A stretch of 64,000 nt of DNA from Nereocystis luetkeana (Eukaryota > Sar > Phaeophyceae > Laminariales > Laminariaceae): NCBI GenBank assembly GCA_031213475.1, contig JARUPZ010000026.1, forward strand, positions 6,369,785 to 6,433,784, in the 5' to 3' direction. The position numbers and the translations under genes are program-made. Positions 1 through 9,530 of the stretch are shown in pieces (the first letter of the stretch is position 1; each line of letters opens with the position of its first letter). The notes beneath the pieces are model-generated. The model was not told where the DNA came from. It ran no database searches and saw nothing but the letters and a program-made list of their open reading frames with translations.

Positions 1-28
1 TGACACATCGCGGGGGCAATGGTTCCAC

Positions 29-48
29 AGCTATTAATATTAATAGCT
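29..48. repeat. 20-nt perfect palindrome of the TATTAATA class
   Basis: AGCTATTAATATTAATAGCT is its own reverse complement. It reads as two overlapping TA-TTAA-TA units, the same short motif that occurs as a small insertion elsewhere in the window (for example 44827-44834). Confidence 0.6.
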
Positions 49-166
49 GCATTCGAACCCTATGCCGGTTGTTGCACAGGCAGGGTTCTGTTTGTGGGCT
101 ACCTTGTTTGGCTGCTTGTTCGGGATGCTTGAAGTTTTGTCTTGAAACCGGGGGGGCAGAGTAAGG

Positions 167-420
167 TTCATTCTTATCGTAGAGCGTTTTTTCCAAATTT
201 TCCAAACTTTGGAAATAATTGGAGATATGTATCCATATACGGAGGCATTCTGTCACTATTCGTGAAATTCTCCAGAAGCAAAAATATCAAGTTCGTTAAC
301 ATTCTAATATTTGGAAAAATAAAAATAGGTCAAAATGGAATATTAAAAAATTGCGCGAAAAAAATGTCGAAAATTTGGACAAAAAGCTCTCCGATAAGAA
401 TGACCCAAAATAGGACAAAA
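167..420 (+). repeat. dispersed repeat R7, copy lacking the R1 MITE
   Basis: An AT-rich repeat with several TTTGGAAA/TTTCCAAA blocks. Its reverse complement recurs at 32700-33045. The junction GTTAAC near 296-301 is the unoccupied site that in the other copy holds a complete R1 element flanked by TTAA. No coding function is visible. Confidence 0.7.
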
Positions 421-589
421 TATGTCAGTAAAAATAGCGAAACGGATAGGTTTTGCGTGGACAGTAGGTCCTATATCATACGGTCCTCCATAATATCGAA
501 ACTGCGTTCCCGTTTTGGGCACATGCTACTTGACTAAAATTTGACTGGTTTTTCCCCAAATTGCTATTGCAGACTGCAGACCTCCCACA

Positions 590-965
590 AAACTTATTTT
601 GAATATGCTTTTCCGGGATATCATCTCTCTTCTTATTGGTTTGCTTCCTCTTTGTTTGTGTACGTATCACGTATCCATTTCGACTCGTGTTCGGAGTTTC
701 TTTTTTTTTTCGTTTTTCCGAGCTCTGCATCTTTTCGTCTTGGTTTCATTTTTCGTTAGGTTTCGTTTTATTTTTATTCTTGGCTTTGTTTTTTCGTTGT
801 TTCGTTCCCCGTTTCATTTTTCTCTCTCATCGTTGTTTATTCCTGCTGGCGGATGGATGTACGTCGAGCTTGTTGTCGTACCCAGGACGATGTCATGGCA
901 TTGGGTTATCTTTTGTTGGTGTCGTATTTGGCGACCCACAGACTTTTTCATCTCCGTAGGGTGGG
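590..965. other. no recognisable feature, pyrimidine-rich
   Basis: T-rich DNA (TTTCGTTTT runs) whose open frames are low-complexity Phe/Ser peptides. Nothing convincing is seen on either strand. Confidence 0.5.
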
Positions 966-969
966 TGGA

Positions 970-1050
970 GTCAGCACGGACACACGGACACACACTGGGG
1001 CGTGCTGGGTGTCGACGGGTAGAATAACGGTTCAATGTGAAGAAAACAGA
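970..1050 (+). repeat. degenerate LINE-A 3' tip
   Basis: Contains the landmarks of the LINE-A 3' end in order: CAGCACGGACAC, GTGCTGGGTGTCGACGGG and TCAATGTGAAGAA. It is diverged and short, so it is probably an old 5'-truncated copy. Confidence 0.55.
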
Positions 1051-1735
1051 CGGAATAGTGGCTGCTGTGTGTGATGGTGGTCGTTGCTGCTGTGTAGTGA
1101 GATCGATCTACTATTGATATTCATAAGTATCAACAGACTTTCGAAGGTTGTTTGGTGCGGGAGTACAGACGTATTACGTAATAGAATGCGATAATAAAAA
1201 GGCCCGAGCAGTCAGTCACCCCCGAGGCACGTCAACATACTACGTAGCACCTTGGTACATGAGGTACATCATAAAATATGTACGTGATGTTGGATGTCGA
1301 CAGGCATAACGATGTCGCACATATGTGATACCAGCATGTAAATACTCACATGCCAACGAATACTCGTACCAACAAAAAGAACGGATTCATGCGAAAGACC
1401 ACATACATGCACTCTACGTAATACACAGAAGATGATGCTACTGCTTCGTGTAAAAACTGCCGTACTCTGGGTGCCCGACAAAAAAAAGAAGAAGCAAAGA
1501 TCCGACACCCATGATCCAGTTTCGATCGAGGCACTACCGTAAAATGAAACCAAGCGAAAAAAAACATGAAAAAAAAGTTTTCGTAATTCATCCAGTGAAA
1601 TCGGAGGAATCCCCACCCCACTGCCTGCCGCTAGTGGTGGGTGGTGGTTTGTTTTTCGTTCTGACATTCTGACGTGTTTCTGTCGGTTTTCCCCTCATGT
1701 ATGGCCAGTTTTGGCCCGTTTCGGCTGCGGTTTGG
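1051..1735. other. no recognisable feature
   Basis: Unremarkable AT-rich DNA. I see no splice-flanked coding segment and no match to the repeat families defined in this window. Confidence 0.45.
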
Positions 1736-1736
1736 G

Positions 1737-1780
1737 GTCAGGGTTAGGGTTAGGGTTGGAGTCAGGGGTTGGGTTGGGTC
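1737..1780 (+). repeat. interstitial telomere-like TTAGGG tract
   Basis: GGGTTAGGGTTAGGGTTG is followed by degenerate GGGGTTGGGTTGGG. Only about two exact TTAGGG units remain, so this is a short interstitial tract and not a chromosome end. Confidence 0.5.
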
Positions 1781-1907
1781 TTTGCCCACCTCTCGATCCC
1801 AACAGGAACCTGAACACCTGAACAGCTTACCAACCTAAAGATCCTCTCTCCCAGATTGTAATGGGACCTCCAAATTGTTGTGCGCGCCCTCCGCCCCTTG
1901 CACCTCG

Positions 1908-1923
1908 TACCTGGTACCTGGTA
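1908..1923. repeat. tandem micro-insertion motif TA-CCTGG-TA x2
   Basis: Two 7-bp units CCTGGTA follow a TA. This is the same motif class as 2327-2349, where a paralogous copy lacking it is available. Confidence 0.6.
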
Positions 1924-2183
1924 TACTCTAAGGAAAAAGTGAAATAAAAAGGATGAATCTCAAACGTAGAGACAGGTAAGCCTACGCCTTTTGAGCCGTT
2001 TATAGGTACACTAAATATTGCACTTTGATAAGGGGAAAGCCTGCCTCGGGCCCTCCTCTGAGTGTCACCCCTCGGACCGTACCACCGTACCTAATTTGGC
2101 TCAAAGGTTGCAGGTACACCTATTATTATTATTATTATTAATAGGTTCTCTCTTTGTCTACTCAAGTTGTGAGCCCCTCTTTT

Positions 2184-2505
2184 GGTGTGTGTGTTCTTAA
2201 CATTAAACCGTTCTTTCTACCCGTCGACATCCAGCTCAACCAGTGTCCGTGCCGATTCTTCAATCCTAGAAGAGACACAAGTTCTGTGGTCACAAAGCTA
2301 AACCACAGAGATACTACGTTGTCACGTACCAGGTACCTGGTACCTGGTATGCAGTAAGCACTGCAGTGGGCAATGCAATGCGCAGTCATAACACTAGATA
2401 CGACAGGCACGACATACACAATCTATGAAATAGGGAAACGAAAAGAAACGATCAAAGAGAAAACAAAAACAAAGTCGTGACAAATCGAAAGAGAAAAAGA
2501 AAAGG
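2184..2505 (-). repeat. 5'-truncated LINE-A 3' tail
   Basis: Read on the minus strand this is the 3' end of LINE-A: a polypyrimidine stretch (GATTTGTC...TTTCGTTTC), then GGCACGGACACTGG, GTCGACGGGTAGAAAGAA and a short (AC)n tail. It matches 41345-42013 apart from the SINE inserted there. A triple CCWGGTA micro-insertion lies at 2327-2349. Confidence 0.8.
2327..2349. repeat. triple 7-bp micro-insertion at a TA in LINE-A tail
   Basis: Three 7-bp units (CCAGGTA, CCTGGTA, CCTGGTA) sit between CACGTA and TGCAGTAAGC. The sister copy at 31411-31430 reads CACGTATGCAGTAAGC with none of them, so 21 bp were gained at one TA. Confidence 0.8.
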
Positions 2506-2670
2506 TGAAGGTCCAACCCATTGTTTATACCAGGATGATGTGAACTTACCAAAAAATGGAGAGACCAACTTTAGTACGATACGAGTAGCCACCGGACAGA
2601 GAGACAGATGGATTCGTGGAACGCTTCAGCCAACAATAGGTACGAGGGCACTGATCGTAATCAGAGGGAG

Positions 2671-2882
2671 ATTTTTTTATTTTTTTATTTTGCTCATCCC
2701 ATTTATCATTTTCGGACATCTTCTTCTCTCTCTCCTGACCTTCCAACTCGTGACTCAGATCCGGGGTCACATAGCAGGCTCTTCTACCCCCTTCCCGCTA
2801 CGGTACGAGCCTTCGTTTCTATCGCGAGAAGATTTCGGCCTTTTTTTCCCTCGTCGACTCGCATCGAATTGAGGGAGATAGA
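2671..2882 (-). repeat. SINE R4, truncated copy lacking the tRNA-like head
   Basis: A T-rich tract (complement of the A-rich tail) is followed by the R4 body (ATCCGGGGTCACATAGCAGG, TATCGCGAGAAGATTTC, CTCGTCGACTCGCATCGAA). It stops before the tRNA-derived part that full copies at 30791 and 48269 carry. Confidence 0.75.
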
Positions 2883-2940
2883 TAGAGTCAGACAGCTTTT
2901 TCCCGATTGCGATACTTGGTGTACATATATATCATGATTA

Positions 2941-2988
2941 TTTATACTAGTATTAATATTATTAATATTATTATTATTATTATTTTTA

Positions 2989-3083
<95 letters not shown>
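2941..3083. repeat. (ATT)n microsatellite
   Basis: An almost pure TTA/ATT array of about 140 bp. It abuts the LINE-C terminal sequence at 3084-3118, which ends in AAT-type repeats in other copies, so the array probably grew from a retroposon tail. The open frames across it (poly-Ile) are artefacts. Confidence 0.9.
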
Positions 3084-3085
<2 letters not shown>

Positions 3086-3118
3086 TTTATGATTATGCTT
3101 GCCTTCCGACAATATACG
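3084..3118 (-). repeat. LINE-C 3' tip next to (ATT)n
   Basis: CTTGCCTTCCGACAATATAC is the complement of the LINE-C 3' end (ACATTGTCGGATGGCAAGAG at 42195 and 45335). The order tip then array matches those copies. Confidence 0.6.
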
Positions 3119-3408
3119 CGCAGATGCCATTCCCCAGTAGTACATGGCTGAAAAGTCGCCTACCAGTATGTATGGTGAAAAAAAATACCTGTGGTAGGGT
3201 TTTGCCCAATAAAAAATATCAAATGTGCTGGGATCATGTGACTGGACTATGTTACTAATAATACCATACTGCTGCTGCACATACATACCTCGAGTACGAT
3301 ATTGTACGCACTTGCACCGAAGTACTGCCTGTACGTAGGAGGTGCGAGAGTATCTATCAAGGAGAAGGATTCAGGGCTGACACCGGGAGCGAACTAATGT
3401 TGCATTAA

Positions 3409-3497
3409 CCCTTTTAGGACGGCGGTCCTGTTTTGGGGGCAAATTACTTAGAATTTGAGGGGTTTGTCCCCAAAACGGGAATCCAGTACTAAAGGGG
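3409..3497. mobile_element. R1 palindromic MITE (TTAA class)
   Basis: Left TTAA at 3405-3408, then CCCTTTTAGGAC. The two arms pair around a short AT-rich centre (CCTGTTTTGGGG against TTGTCCCCAAAACGGG). The right TTAA has decayed. It is non-coding and moved, if ever, by a transposase supplied elsewhere. Confidence 0.8.
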
Positions 3498-3525
3498 ATT
3501 TATGACTAATAATATGGTTATCAAT

Positions 3526-3534
3526 TACCAGGTA
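3526..3534. repeat. micro-insertion motif TACCAGGTA
   Basis: Exact TA-CCAGG-TA. No paralogous empty site is available here. Confidence 0.5.
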
Positions 3535-3549
3535 TATAATAGTAAAAAG

Positions 3550-3785
3550 ATGGAGCTTGGATGCAGCTTACGATTTACCTGGTAATTAAGAATAGAACGT
3601 AATGAGAAGGTAGGAGCAAGGACAGCAAATGGAGTAGACAAGCCGAAAGTCGGCACACAAGGGAGGTAGACTTGGTGCATGGGTTTCCATTTGTTTCCGA
3701 GGTTTTCTTCTTTCGAGAAAGTTATGAGTGATTTATGTTGAAGATCATGCCTGTGCTGCACATCATTGTCGGAAGGCACGGGAAA
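3550..3785 (+). repeat. LINE-C 3' end, 5'-truncated copy
   Basis: Matches 45130-45345 and the reverse complement of 29485-29700: GGAGCTTGGATGCAG, then TTGGTGCATGGGTTTCC, GAGAAAGTTATGAGTGA and a TTGTCGGAAGGCA end. A CCTGGTA micro-insertion at 3576-3584 is absent from both sister copies. Confidence 0.8.
3576..3584. repeat. micro-insertion TACCTGGTA in LINE-C tail
   Basis: This copy reads GATTTACCTGGTAATTAAG where the sister copy at 45161-45170 reads ATTTAAGGAT. The gain is CCTGGTA plus a short ATTA at a TA. Confidence 0.75.
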
Positions 3786-3827
3786 TAAGAGTAAAAAAAA
3801 GATACTACAGTTGTAGTCGTAATACTA

Positions 3828-3932
3828 TTACGGGGGACCATAGTAAATAGGACCAAATATTGTTGGTAAAATAATCTAAATATATAGGTTTTTGTGTGTA
3901 CCATAGGTCCTACTTAGTATTGTCCCCCGTAA
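3828..3932. mobile_element. R2 palindromic MITE, 105 bp, TA duplication
   Basis: Ends TTACGGGGGACCATAG and the inverted CCCCCGTAA, flanked by TA on both sides. The interior carries the R2 signature AATATTGTTGGTAAA and TATATAGGTTTTTG. It is non-coding. The length equals that of six other copies. Confidence 0.85.
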
Positions 3933-4024
3933 TACTATATTGCTGTCATAGCTATAGATAATAAAAATAATATAATACTACTCTTAATAGAGGTGTATGT
4001 AGTTGGGTAGTAGGAAGAACGGTC

Positions 4025-4135
4025 TCACGAGTTGTTGTTGTTTGTTGTTGTTCCCACATTAACTCATCGCAGTCCGTGGTCGCAGGACAGGCTCCAGTAA
4101 CTCTGGAGTGGACGAGATATCTCGGTATGTGATGC
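4025..4135 (-). repeat. R6 3' end with (AAC)n tail
   Basis: The complement reads CCACTCCAGAGTTACTGGAG, CCACGGACTGCGATGAGTTA and then AACAACAAC. It is the same end as 26310-26410 and 35070-35165. Confidence 0.75.
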
Positions 4136-4198
4136 AGACACAAGACACTCAAATATAGATCGACAAAAATTACGGCACGCCAGGTACAATAAGTTATA

Positions 4199-4221
4199 TA
4201 CCAGGTATACCATACCAGGTA
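4199..4221. repeat. two adjacent TACCAGGTA motifs
   Basis: Exact TACCAGGTA at 4199-4207 and again at 4213-4221, separated by five bases. A further exact unit lies at 4326-4334. Confidence 0.5.
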
Positions 4222-4433
4222 CGCGCGAGCACGAACTGCGAAGAAAATGAAAATAAAATGTGTGTTGATGGTGGCAGTCGTGGGCGTCGTGGGAGGTTGT
4301 ATTTGCCGTTTTGTGATGTAATTGATACCTGGTACTATTTAATATCTGGTACAAATATTAATACTACTGCAGCAGAGCTGTGGTACTCTGTAGCTGCTGC
4401 GTCGCTGGTGGTGCTGCGTTGGATGTTTTTGTT

Positions 4434-4460
4434 CTCTCCCTCTCTATCTCTCTCTCTATC

Positions 4461-4500
<40 letters not shown>

Positions 4501-4571
4501 TATCTCTCTCTCTCTCTCTCTCTCTAAAATCTCTCGCGCGCGCTTTCTCTCTCTCTCCCTCCCCGCCCAAC

Positions 4572-4666
<95 letters not shown>
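4434..4666. repeat. (CT)n microsatellite
   Basis: A long TC array with CCCTC interruptions and one break at about 4526-4580. The Ser-Leu and Arg-Glu frames through it are artefacts of the repeat. Confidence 0.9.
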
Positions 4667-4669
<3 letters not shown>

Positions 4670-4670
4670 C

Positions 4671-4842
4671 CTGTTCCTGGAGCAGCTTGTAGATGAGGTT
4701 GAACTGTCGATGTTGCTTCTCGCTCCAGGGTGTAGAGACGAACACGGCCGACTCTTCCTCCAGCATTCGGCACGTTCGCTCTCGGTCCGCTATCAGGGCC
4801 ATGAGGTTTTGCTCGGCCTCCACGCGCAACACTTTCGGCATG
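4671..4842 (-). CDS. candidate internal exon of an unidentified coiled-coil-like protein
   Basis: On the minus strand a 172-bp segment is bounded upstream by TTTGCACAG, an acceptor-like AG, and downstream by GAACAG then GTGCGAGAG, a donor-like GT. One frame is open throughout and begins with an ATG at 4841. The peptide is rich in Glu, Leu, Arg and Gln (for example ADRERTCRMLEEESAVFV and NLIYKLLQEQ), as helical coiled-coil segments are. The segment is GC-richer than its neighbours and is not part of any repeat found here. The putative intron starts directly in the (GA)n array. No neighbouring exon was recognised, so the gene is unidentified and the exon itself is uncertain. Confidence 0.3.
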
Positions 4843-4993
4843 CTGTGCAAATACCAATGTCCAGACAGACAAGAGTATTTGTCTCCTGCTCCTTGTTTTG
4901 CTGGTCGCTCACGTAGCGAGTATCTGGTACTTCGCGTATACTGCTTGCTGTTATTGCTGTGCCTCTGTTGCTGCTGCAGCTGTTAAGTAGATC

Positions 4994-5088
4994 GCTGCTG
5001 CTGCTGCTGCTGCTGCTTGCGTGTTGGTGTTTGGTAGAAGGGTAAATTCAACAGCAGCACAGCAGCAGCGCCTGCAGAGCAGAACAAC

Positions 5089-5130
<42 letters not shown>
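4994..5130. repeat. CTG array and CAG array in opposite phase
   Basis: (CTG)n at 4994-5017 and (CAG)n at 5091-5130, about 75 bp apart and inverted relative to each other, so they could pair as a hairpin. Shorter CAGCAG runs lie between them. Confidence 0.85.
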
Positions 5131-5132
<2 letters not shown>

Positions 5133-5640
5133 TTTAGCACGCACAGAGAGGCAGTCAAGCCAACAGTCAGTAGTTCCGAGTTGGATATGTCTTCCTCTTG
5201 TCTCGCTGCCCGCCGTCGACTGGTGATGAACCTTCGTTTGTTCGCGAGGGTGGGAAGTATACTACGATACGTGGGGTTGAAGACGGGGAAACCAGAAAGA
5301 ATGGGGGGGGGTTATGGTTGGGAGTGGAGGAGGGAAGGAGGGGAGGGAGGGAAAGCGCACGGCCGCCGATGCCGCAAGCCCGCTATAGCAACAACACGCA
5401 CGGCTGCGGATTGCTGCGCACGCTACGAGCGATCGGGGCGGTGGCGCGATCCGAGCAAGGAGGGAGGAAGGACAGGAACGAGAGAAGAAGAAGAAGAAGA
5501 AGAAAAAAAAAAAGGCGGAAAGGCGAGAAGTATGATGGCGGGTCATTCGGGCTGTCGGTCGACTGCACCCTCCGTTTCGATTCACTTGAGGCTATCTTTC
5601 AGTTTTAGGCAGATAGATGGGGTCCCAATTTCTACTCTTA
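5131..5640. other. GC-richer island, possible gene sequence, unidentified
   Basis: GC-rich DNA with a G-rich stretch (5296-5350) and a GAA-rich run (5485-5515). Several overlapping frames are open on both strands, but none shows a recognisable domain. It lies upstream, on the minus strand, of the candidate exon at 4671-4842. Confidence 0.25.
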
Positions 5641-6008
5641 ATATTAAAATTAATATACTGTTGGAAAAATGCCACAAACTCCCCTGTATTTTTAAGGCCA
5701 CCACTTACTCGTAATATAGAGCAGAGTGAATCTCCTCCGCGCGTGCGTATGACTTTCACGTATGCTGCTTGCTGTAGATTTTCGGTGATATTGTAGTTGT
5801 TCATGAATTTCAGACGCGGGCGTTTGTGGTGATCTTCGCCGTTTCTCTCTGCGCCGATCTCCTGTTCAGCTTGCTGATTCTTTCTGCCTGTACAGATGAG
5901 CTCTGTGGTCTGTGGTCACGAAACTACGACACAGATATATTAATATTAATAGTAATGATAACCTGATAATGTTTTGTTATGTATCGTACAGGATGAAGAG
6001 TAAATGAA
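5641..6008. other. no recognisable feature
   Basis: AT-rich DNA with a palindromic ATTAATATTAATAG at about 5938 and nothing else supportable. Confidence 0.4.
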
Positions 6009-6072
6009 TGTGTGTGTGTGTGTGTGTTCTTCACATTAAACCGTTCTTTCTACCCGTCGACATCCAGCACAG
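6009..6072 (-). repeat. LINE-A 3' tip with long (AC)n tail
   Basis: (TG)n is followed by TTCTTCACATTAAACCG and CTACCCGTCGACATCCAGCA, the complement of the last 60 bases of LINE-A. It is one of the shortest truncated copies. Confidence 0.8.
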
Positions 6073-7918
6073 GACAGGAAGGAGACCATCAAAGATCATC
6101 ATGAAGAAGGCGAAATGCAACGCCCAGCAACGCGTTTGAGTATGTTTCAGTGCTTGGCTGTGTTTTCTTCGCATACACTTTGAATTGACCGATATTTCCA
6201 CACACAGACCCGTCGACGTCCGATTCAGCGAACCCAGGAGTGTCCGTGCTGACTTTAATACTCCTTGTGCTGGATACGTCATGCGCCACAAAGGCAGTGT
6301 TCACACGCCAGCAAACCAAAGAACCTGTACTCGTACCACAGGTATTAATAGGTATGATATATTATGCTCTTACATATAAGGAATACGTACCACATAAAAC
6401 AAAGAGAAGCATAAAAAAGAAAAAAGCACGTACGTACGTAGGTAAAAGACAGACGGCGCGTTGATGATGATGATGTCAGTATCATCAGTAAAAAATAAGA
6501 GAACTGGTCACCCTCCAGCAGAAGTATTATTATTAAATAATACGAACTTGAAATAAAAGTAATAGTCGGTGATGTCCGACATATTATTTTGAACTCGTAC
6601 CACTACTATAATACTGTTGGTTGCAAGTCTTGTAGTGCAAGTGACTTTGTCTTGATTTTTGTTGGCTCTGATTGATGTGAATATTGCCTGCGACCTGCGA
6701 AAAACTTCGTAATACATGTACTTCATATATCCCTGGTCTGTGGTACTTTGTACGTATCATCAGTTTTATTTTGTACCAGGTATCAGTTGCGTTGCGAGTC
6801 CTCGAGGTACGAGACACCGCCGTATATACTCGTATATGTATTCGCCCTCTCCTCCTTCTCTCTCCGCTAACCTCTGGTCTAGTTCCACCGGAATTGCAAC
6901 TACAGTAGTAGGCATACTCGTACTGCATCTCGGTGCCTATTGCGTGGTAGGCGCCGATTAGTAGCGATACTCTACGACGTGGTGCACTTATTCTGTACCA
7001 TGTATACCGTGCTATCTATGCTGTGGGCGCGCGCGCGAGGAGCGAAACCCACCTGAAAGCAAAAGTCCCTCGAAGAAAAATCGTCGCTTGATTCGGCGGA
7101 TTGGTGTGAACGTCAGGCAAGAAGGGATGGAGGATGGAGGATGTCTAGTATTTATATATGTGCTGCGGCCGGACTGTTGTTGACAATAGTTCTCGGGCGG
7201 GAGGTGAGTGTCGGGGTGTCCAACATATACCTGCACATAATGTGAAGAACACCCACACATATATTATGTTGTTGACGTACACACACTGATGTGCGTACTC
7301 TGTACCTTGTTGTTTTTCACAAATGCAAAACAGCACACACCTGGTACGACTCATCGGGAAGTTGTTCAGAAAATTAAATGCCAACTTCGTATGCCACATG
7401 CCGTGAAAGTGTATTGTCGCGTTATTTTAACGAAAGTCCGAAAATAATTCCGCTCCGCATGCTCTCGCGCGAAACGTCCTGGACCTCTTCCCGATGAAAT
7501 TCTGTTTCAGGAGCAACACACAACGAACAAAAAAACGAAACAAAAAAACCCTGGTCGTGGTGTCCCAAGTGGTGTGTCGTGTTTCATGCCGTGCCGCGAA
7601 GCAAATGGGTGAACAAGCGAAGAAACCAAAACGAAAGTGCCTCGCGGCCTCAAGCCACGCCGTCCAAAGCCTCTGTCTAAAGAGAGAATTTGATGCATCT
7701 GACCTCTATACAAGAATCAAGCATCCGGAAACAAGTACGAGCACAGACAGGGTAAAAATTGGCAGCAATTATCAATACTCGATATGATGTACTATTATTA
7801 TTAACAGCTGATTATTTATTAATAATACTTTTGGTTCCCCAAAAGATTATTTCTTTGTATTTCCGGACAGACAGATAGATGGAGTGTGGCATAGTACGCA
7901 GTGGGACGGAAGTTACTA
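6073..7918. other. no recognisable gene
   Basis: Mixed AT-rich DNA with many short frames and no domain. It holds a TACCAGGTA at 6774-6782. Codon-like order and splice-flanked exons were not evident. Confidence 0.45.
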
Positions 7919-7922
7919 CTAA

Positions 7923-8015
7923 CCCCTTTGGAACCGCAGTCCCGTTTTGGGGACAAACTACTTGAAATTTGACTGGTTTGTCCCCAGACCGGGACTCACT
8001 GCGGTTCTAAAAGGG
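7923..8015. mobile_element. R1 palindromic MITE
   Basis: CCCCTTTGGAACCGCAGTCC through GCGGTTCTAAAAGGG, flanked by CTAA and TCAA, each one change from TTAA. The arms are largely complementary. Confidence 0.85.
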
Positions 8016-8024
8016 TCAACATCA

Positions 8025-8129
8025 TAACGGGGTACCATAATAAATAAGACCAAAAATTGTTTGTAAAAAAATATAAAGACAGAGGTTTTTGTTTAAACCG
8101 TAGGTCCTGTTTACTCTGGCCCCAAGTAA
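8025..8129. mobile_element. R2 MITE, diverged copy
   Basis: It aligns with the R2 consensus over 105 bp (GGGGTACCATAATAAATAAG, AAAAATTGTTTGTAAA, CCGTAGGTCCTGTTTAC) but both ends are mutated. It sits 9 bp from an R1 element on its left. Confidence 0.75.
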
Positions 8130-8231
8130 AAGTGCCAGGTATTATTTCCCCTCAGCTCCTTTTCTTCGAACCACAGGTAGGTGCGCGTGTGTGTTTCCTT
8201 GGGCGTTCTACCTTTATTTTTTTAGTATTAA

Positions 8232-8331
8232 CCCTTTTAGGACCGCAGTCTCGTTTCGGGGACAATTGGGGACAAAATACTTGGAATTTGAGTGGTGTGT
8301 CCCCAAAAAAACGGGACTGGAGTTCTACGAG
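8232..8331. mobile_element. R1 palindromic MITE with intact TTAA on both sides
   Basis: TTAA at 8228-8231 and 8332-8335 flank CCCTTTTAGGACCGCAGTC and the diverged right arm. An extra GGGGACAATT near 8260 looks like a small internal duplication. Confidence 0.85.
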
Positions 8332-8369
8332 TTAATAGTACTATGAGGCTTAGATTGGGTAGGCGACTG

Positions 8370-8481
8370 GTTAACCTTTTACACTTGGCCCAACGGACTA
8401 TTAATAAGACCCTCACAAATGGCGTCGTCGGCAGGACATGGATGGGTTGTTGGTCGTGAGTTCGAGTCTCACGTCCACCAT
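8370..8481 (+). repeat. tRNA-like remnant, possible SINE head
   Basis: GTGAGTTCGAGTCTCAC forms a five-base-pair T-arm with a seven-base loop and is followed by GTCCACCA. A box-A-like GACTGGTTAACC lies about 85 bp upstream. The spacing is too long for a tRNA gene, and a TATTAATA interrupts it near 8391. It is probably a decayed tRNA-derived retroposon. Confidence 0.3.
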
Positions 8482-8579
8482 GAAATCGCTTTTTCAAAGA
8501 TCAAGTGAGTTTCCTCATGTATGTCAAGAACCTGAAAGATGCTTCAGGATCCCCAGAAATTGGATCCGCATAGTAGGTA

Positions 8580-8740
8580 CCCGTCGGACCGTTCTTTCTA
8601 TAATATATACCAGGTACTATTAATAGTACATACCCCGTAAACTGCACCCAGCGTACCCAAGTGGCGGTGCCGATTTTTTCCGATCCTACGAGTATACCTG
8701 GTACGAATACAGAGACACAAGTTCTGTGATCTCACATCGT
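8580..8740 (-). repeat. degenerate LINE-A tail with micro-insertions
   Basis: It keeps ACCGTTCTTTCTA, GGTGCCGATT and GAGACACAAGTTCTGTG in LINE-A order (complement). A TACCAGGTA (8608-8616), a TATTAATA (8618-8625) and a TACCTGGTA (8695-8703) interrupt it. Confidence 0.65.
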
Positions 8741-8746
8741 CATCAC

Positions 8747-8786
8747 TCCTCCTACTCCTCCTCCTCCTCCTCCTCCTCCTCCTCCT
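8747..8786. repeat. (TCC)n microsatellite
   Basis: A pure CTC array of about 40 bp after CATCACTCC. Confidence 0.9.
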
Positions 8787-9440
8787 CGCGCTTAGCCCGC
8801 GGGGGGGGTCGGCGAGTTGGGGAGTCAGAGTGGCTCGGAAAAAAAATTGGTGGCGGTTGCATACAAATTTAGCGGCAGGACAGCACGACAACAAGAAGAA
8901 GACACAAGGATTTTGTGTGTCACGTTGCGTACGCACGGCTAAACATAAAAAGCGCGAAGTCGAAACACATATAATAGTCTGTCTGTCTGTCCCGACGTGT
9001 CCGCAGATTGATGTGTTGATTATGTTTATTAGTAGTTAGTTAGTTGTTGTTCTCCTGTATGGTGTCCAAAAATTGAATCCGTGGTCACAGATAGGGCAGG
9101 CTCACAAACTGGGCCAGGAGCGGAATAATATATACCAGGTATCCGCGAAGGGAATATGTTTTGTTATTAATAGAAATAGTTTTGTCTTCCCTCCTAGGAC
9201 CGTTTTTAACCGACACCACGAAACTTGCCCAATTGGCAAGTTTTTTGGAACTTTGGAATTTCATGTCTGCTAAAAACGTGTCAAATGGAATGGCTAGTCC
9301 AAATTCCCATAAACTTGCCAACGAAGGGGTTGGGGAATATCCATCAAAAGGCTTGGCGAAAAAAATGCCAAATTGGCAATATCATAAAACTTACCAGTTT
9401 CGCAAGTTTTTCGCCAAATACGTGTCGTTACAAAAAACGA
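8787..9440. other. no recognisable gene
   Basis: Contains a TACCAGGTA at 9133-9141. An inverted pair, CCCAATTGGCAAG near 9226 and GCCAAATTGGC near 9368, is possibly part of an old repeat. Confidence 0.4.
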
Positions 9441-9526
9441 CCCTTAGAAAGCAGTCTCGTTTTGGGGAGAAACTACTTACAAGTTGACCGTTTTGTCCCC
9501 AGAACGGGGCTGCAGTTCTAAAAGGG
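9441..9526. mobile_element. R1 palindromic MITE
   Basis: CCCTTAGAAAGCAGTCTCG to GCAGTTCTAAAAGGG, with TTAA kept on the right (9527-9530). Confidence 0.8.
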
Positions 9527-9530
9527 TTAA

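Noticed and set aside
4258-4916. Ser-Leu and Arg-Glu dipeptide proteins across the CT array
   Set aside because: Low-complexity translation of (CT)n in all frames. Only the unique part at 4671-4842 is worth keeping as a candidate exon.
9225-9420. A further palindromic MITE around CCCAATTGGCAAG and GCCAAATTGGC
   Set aside because: Complementarity is limited to short A/T-rich blocks and there is no second copy in the window.
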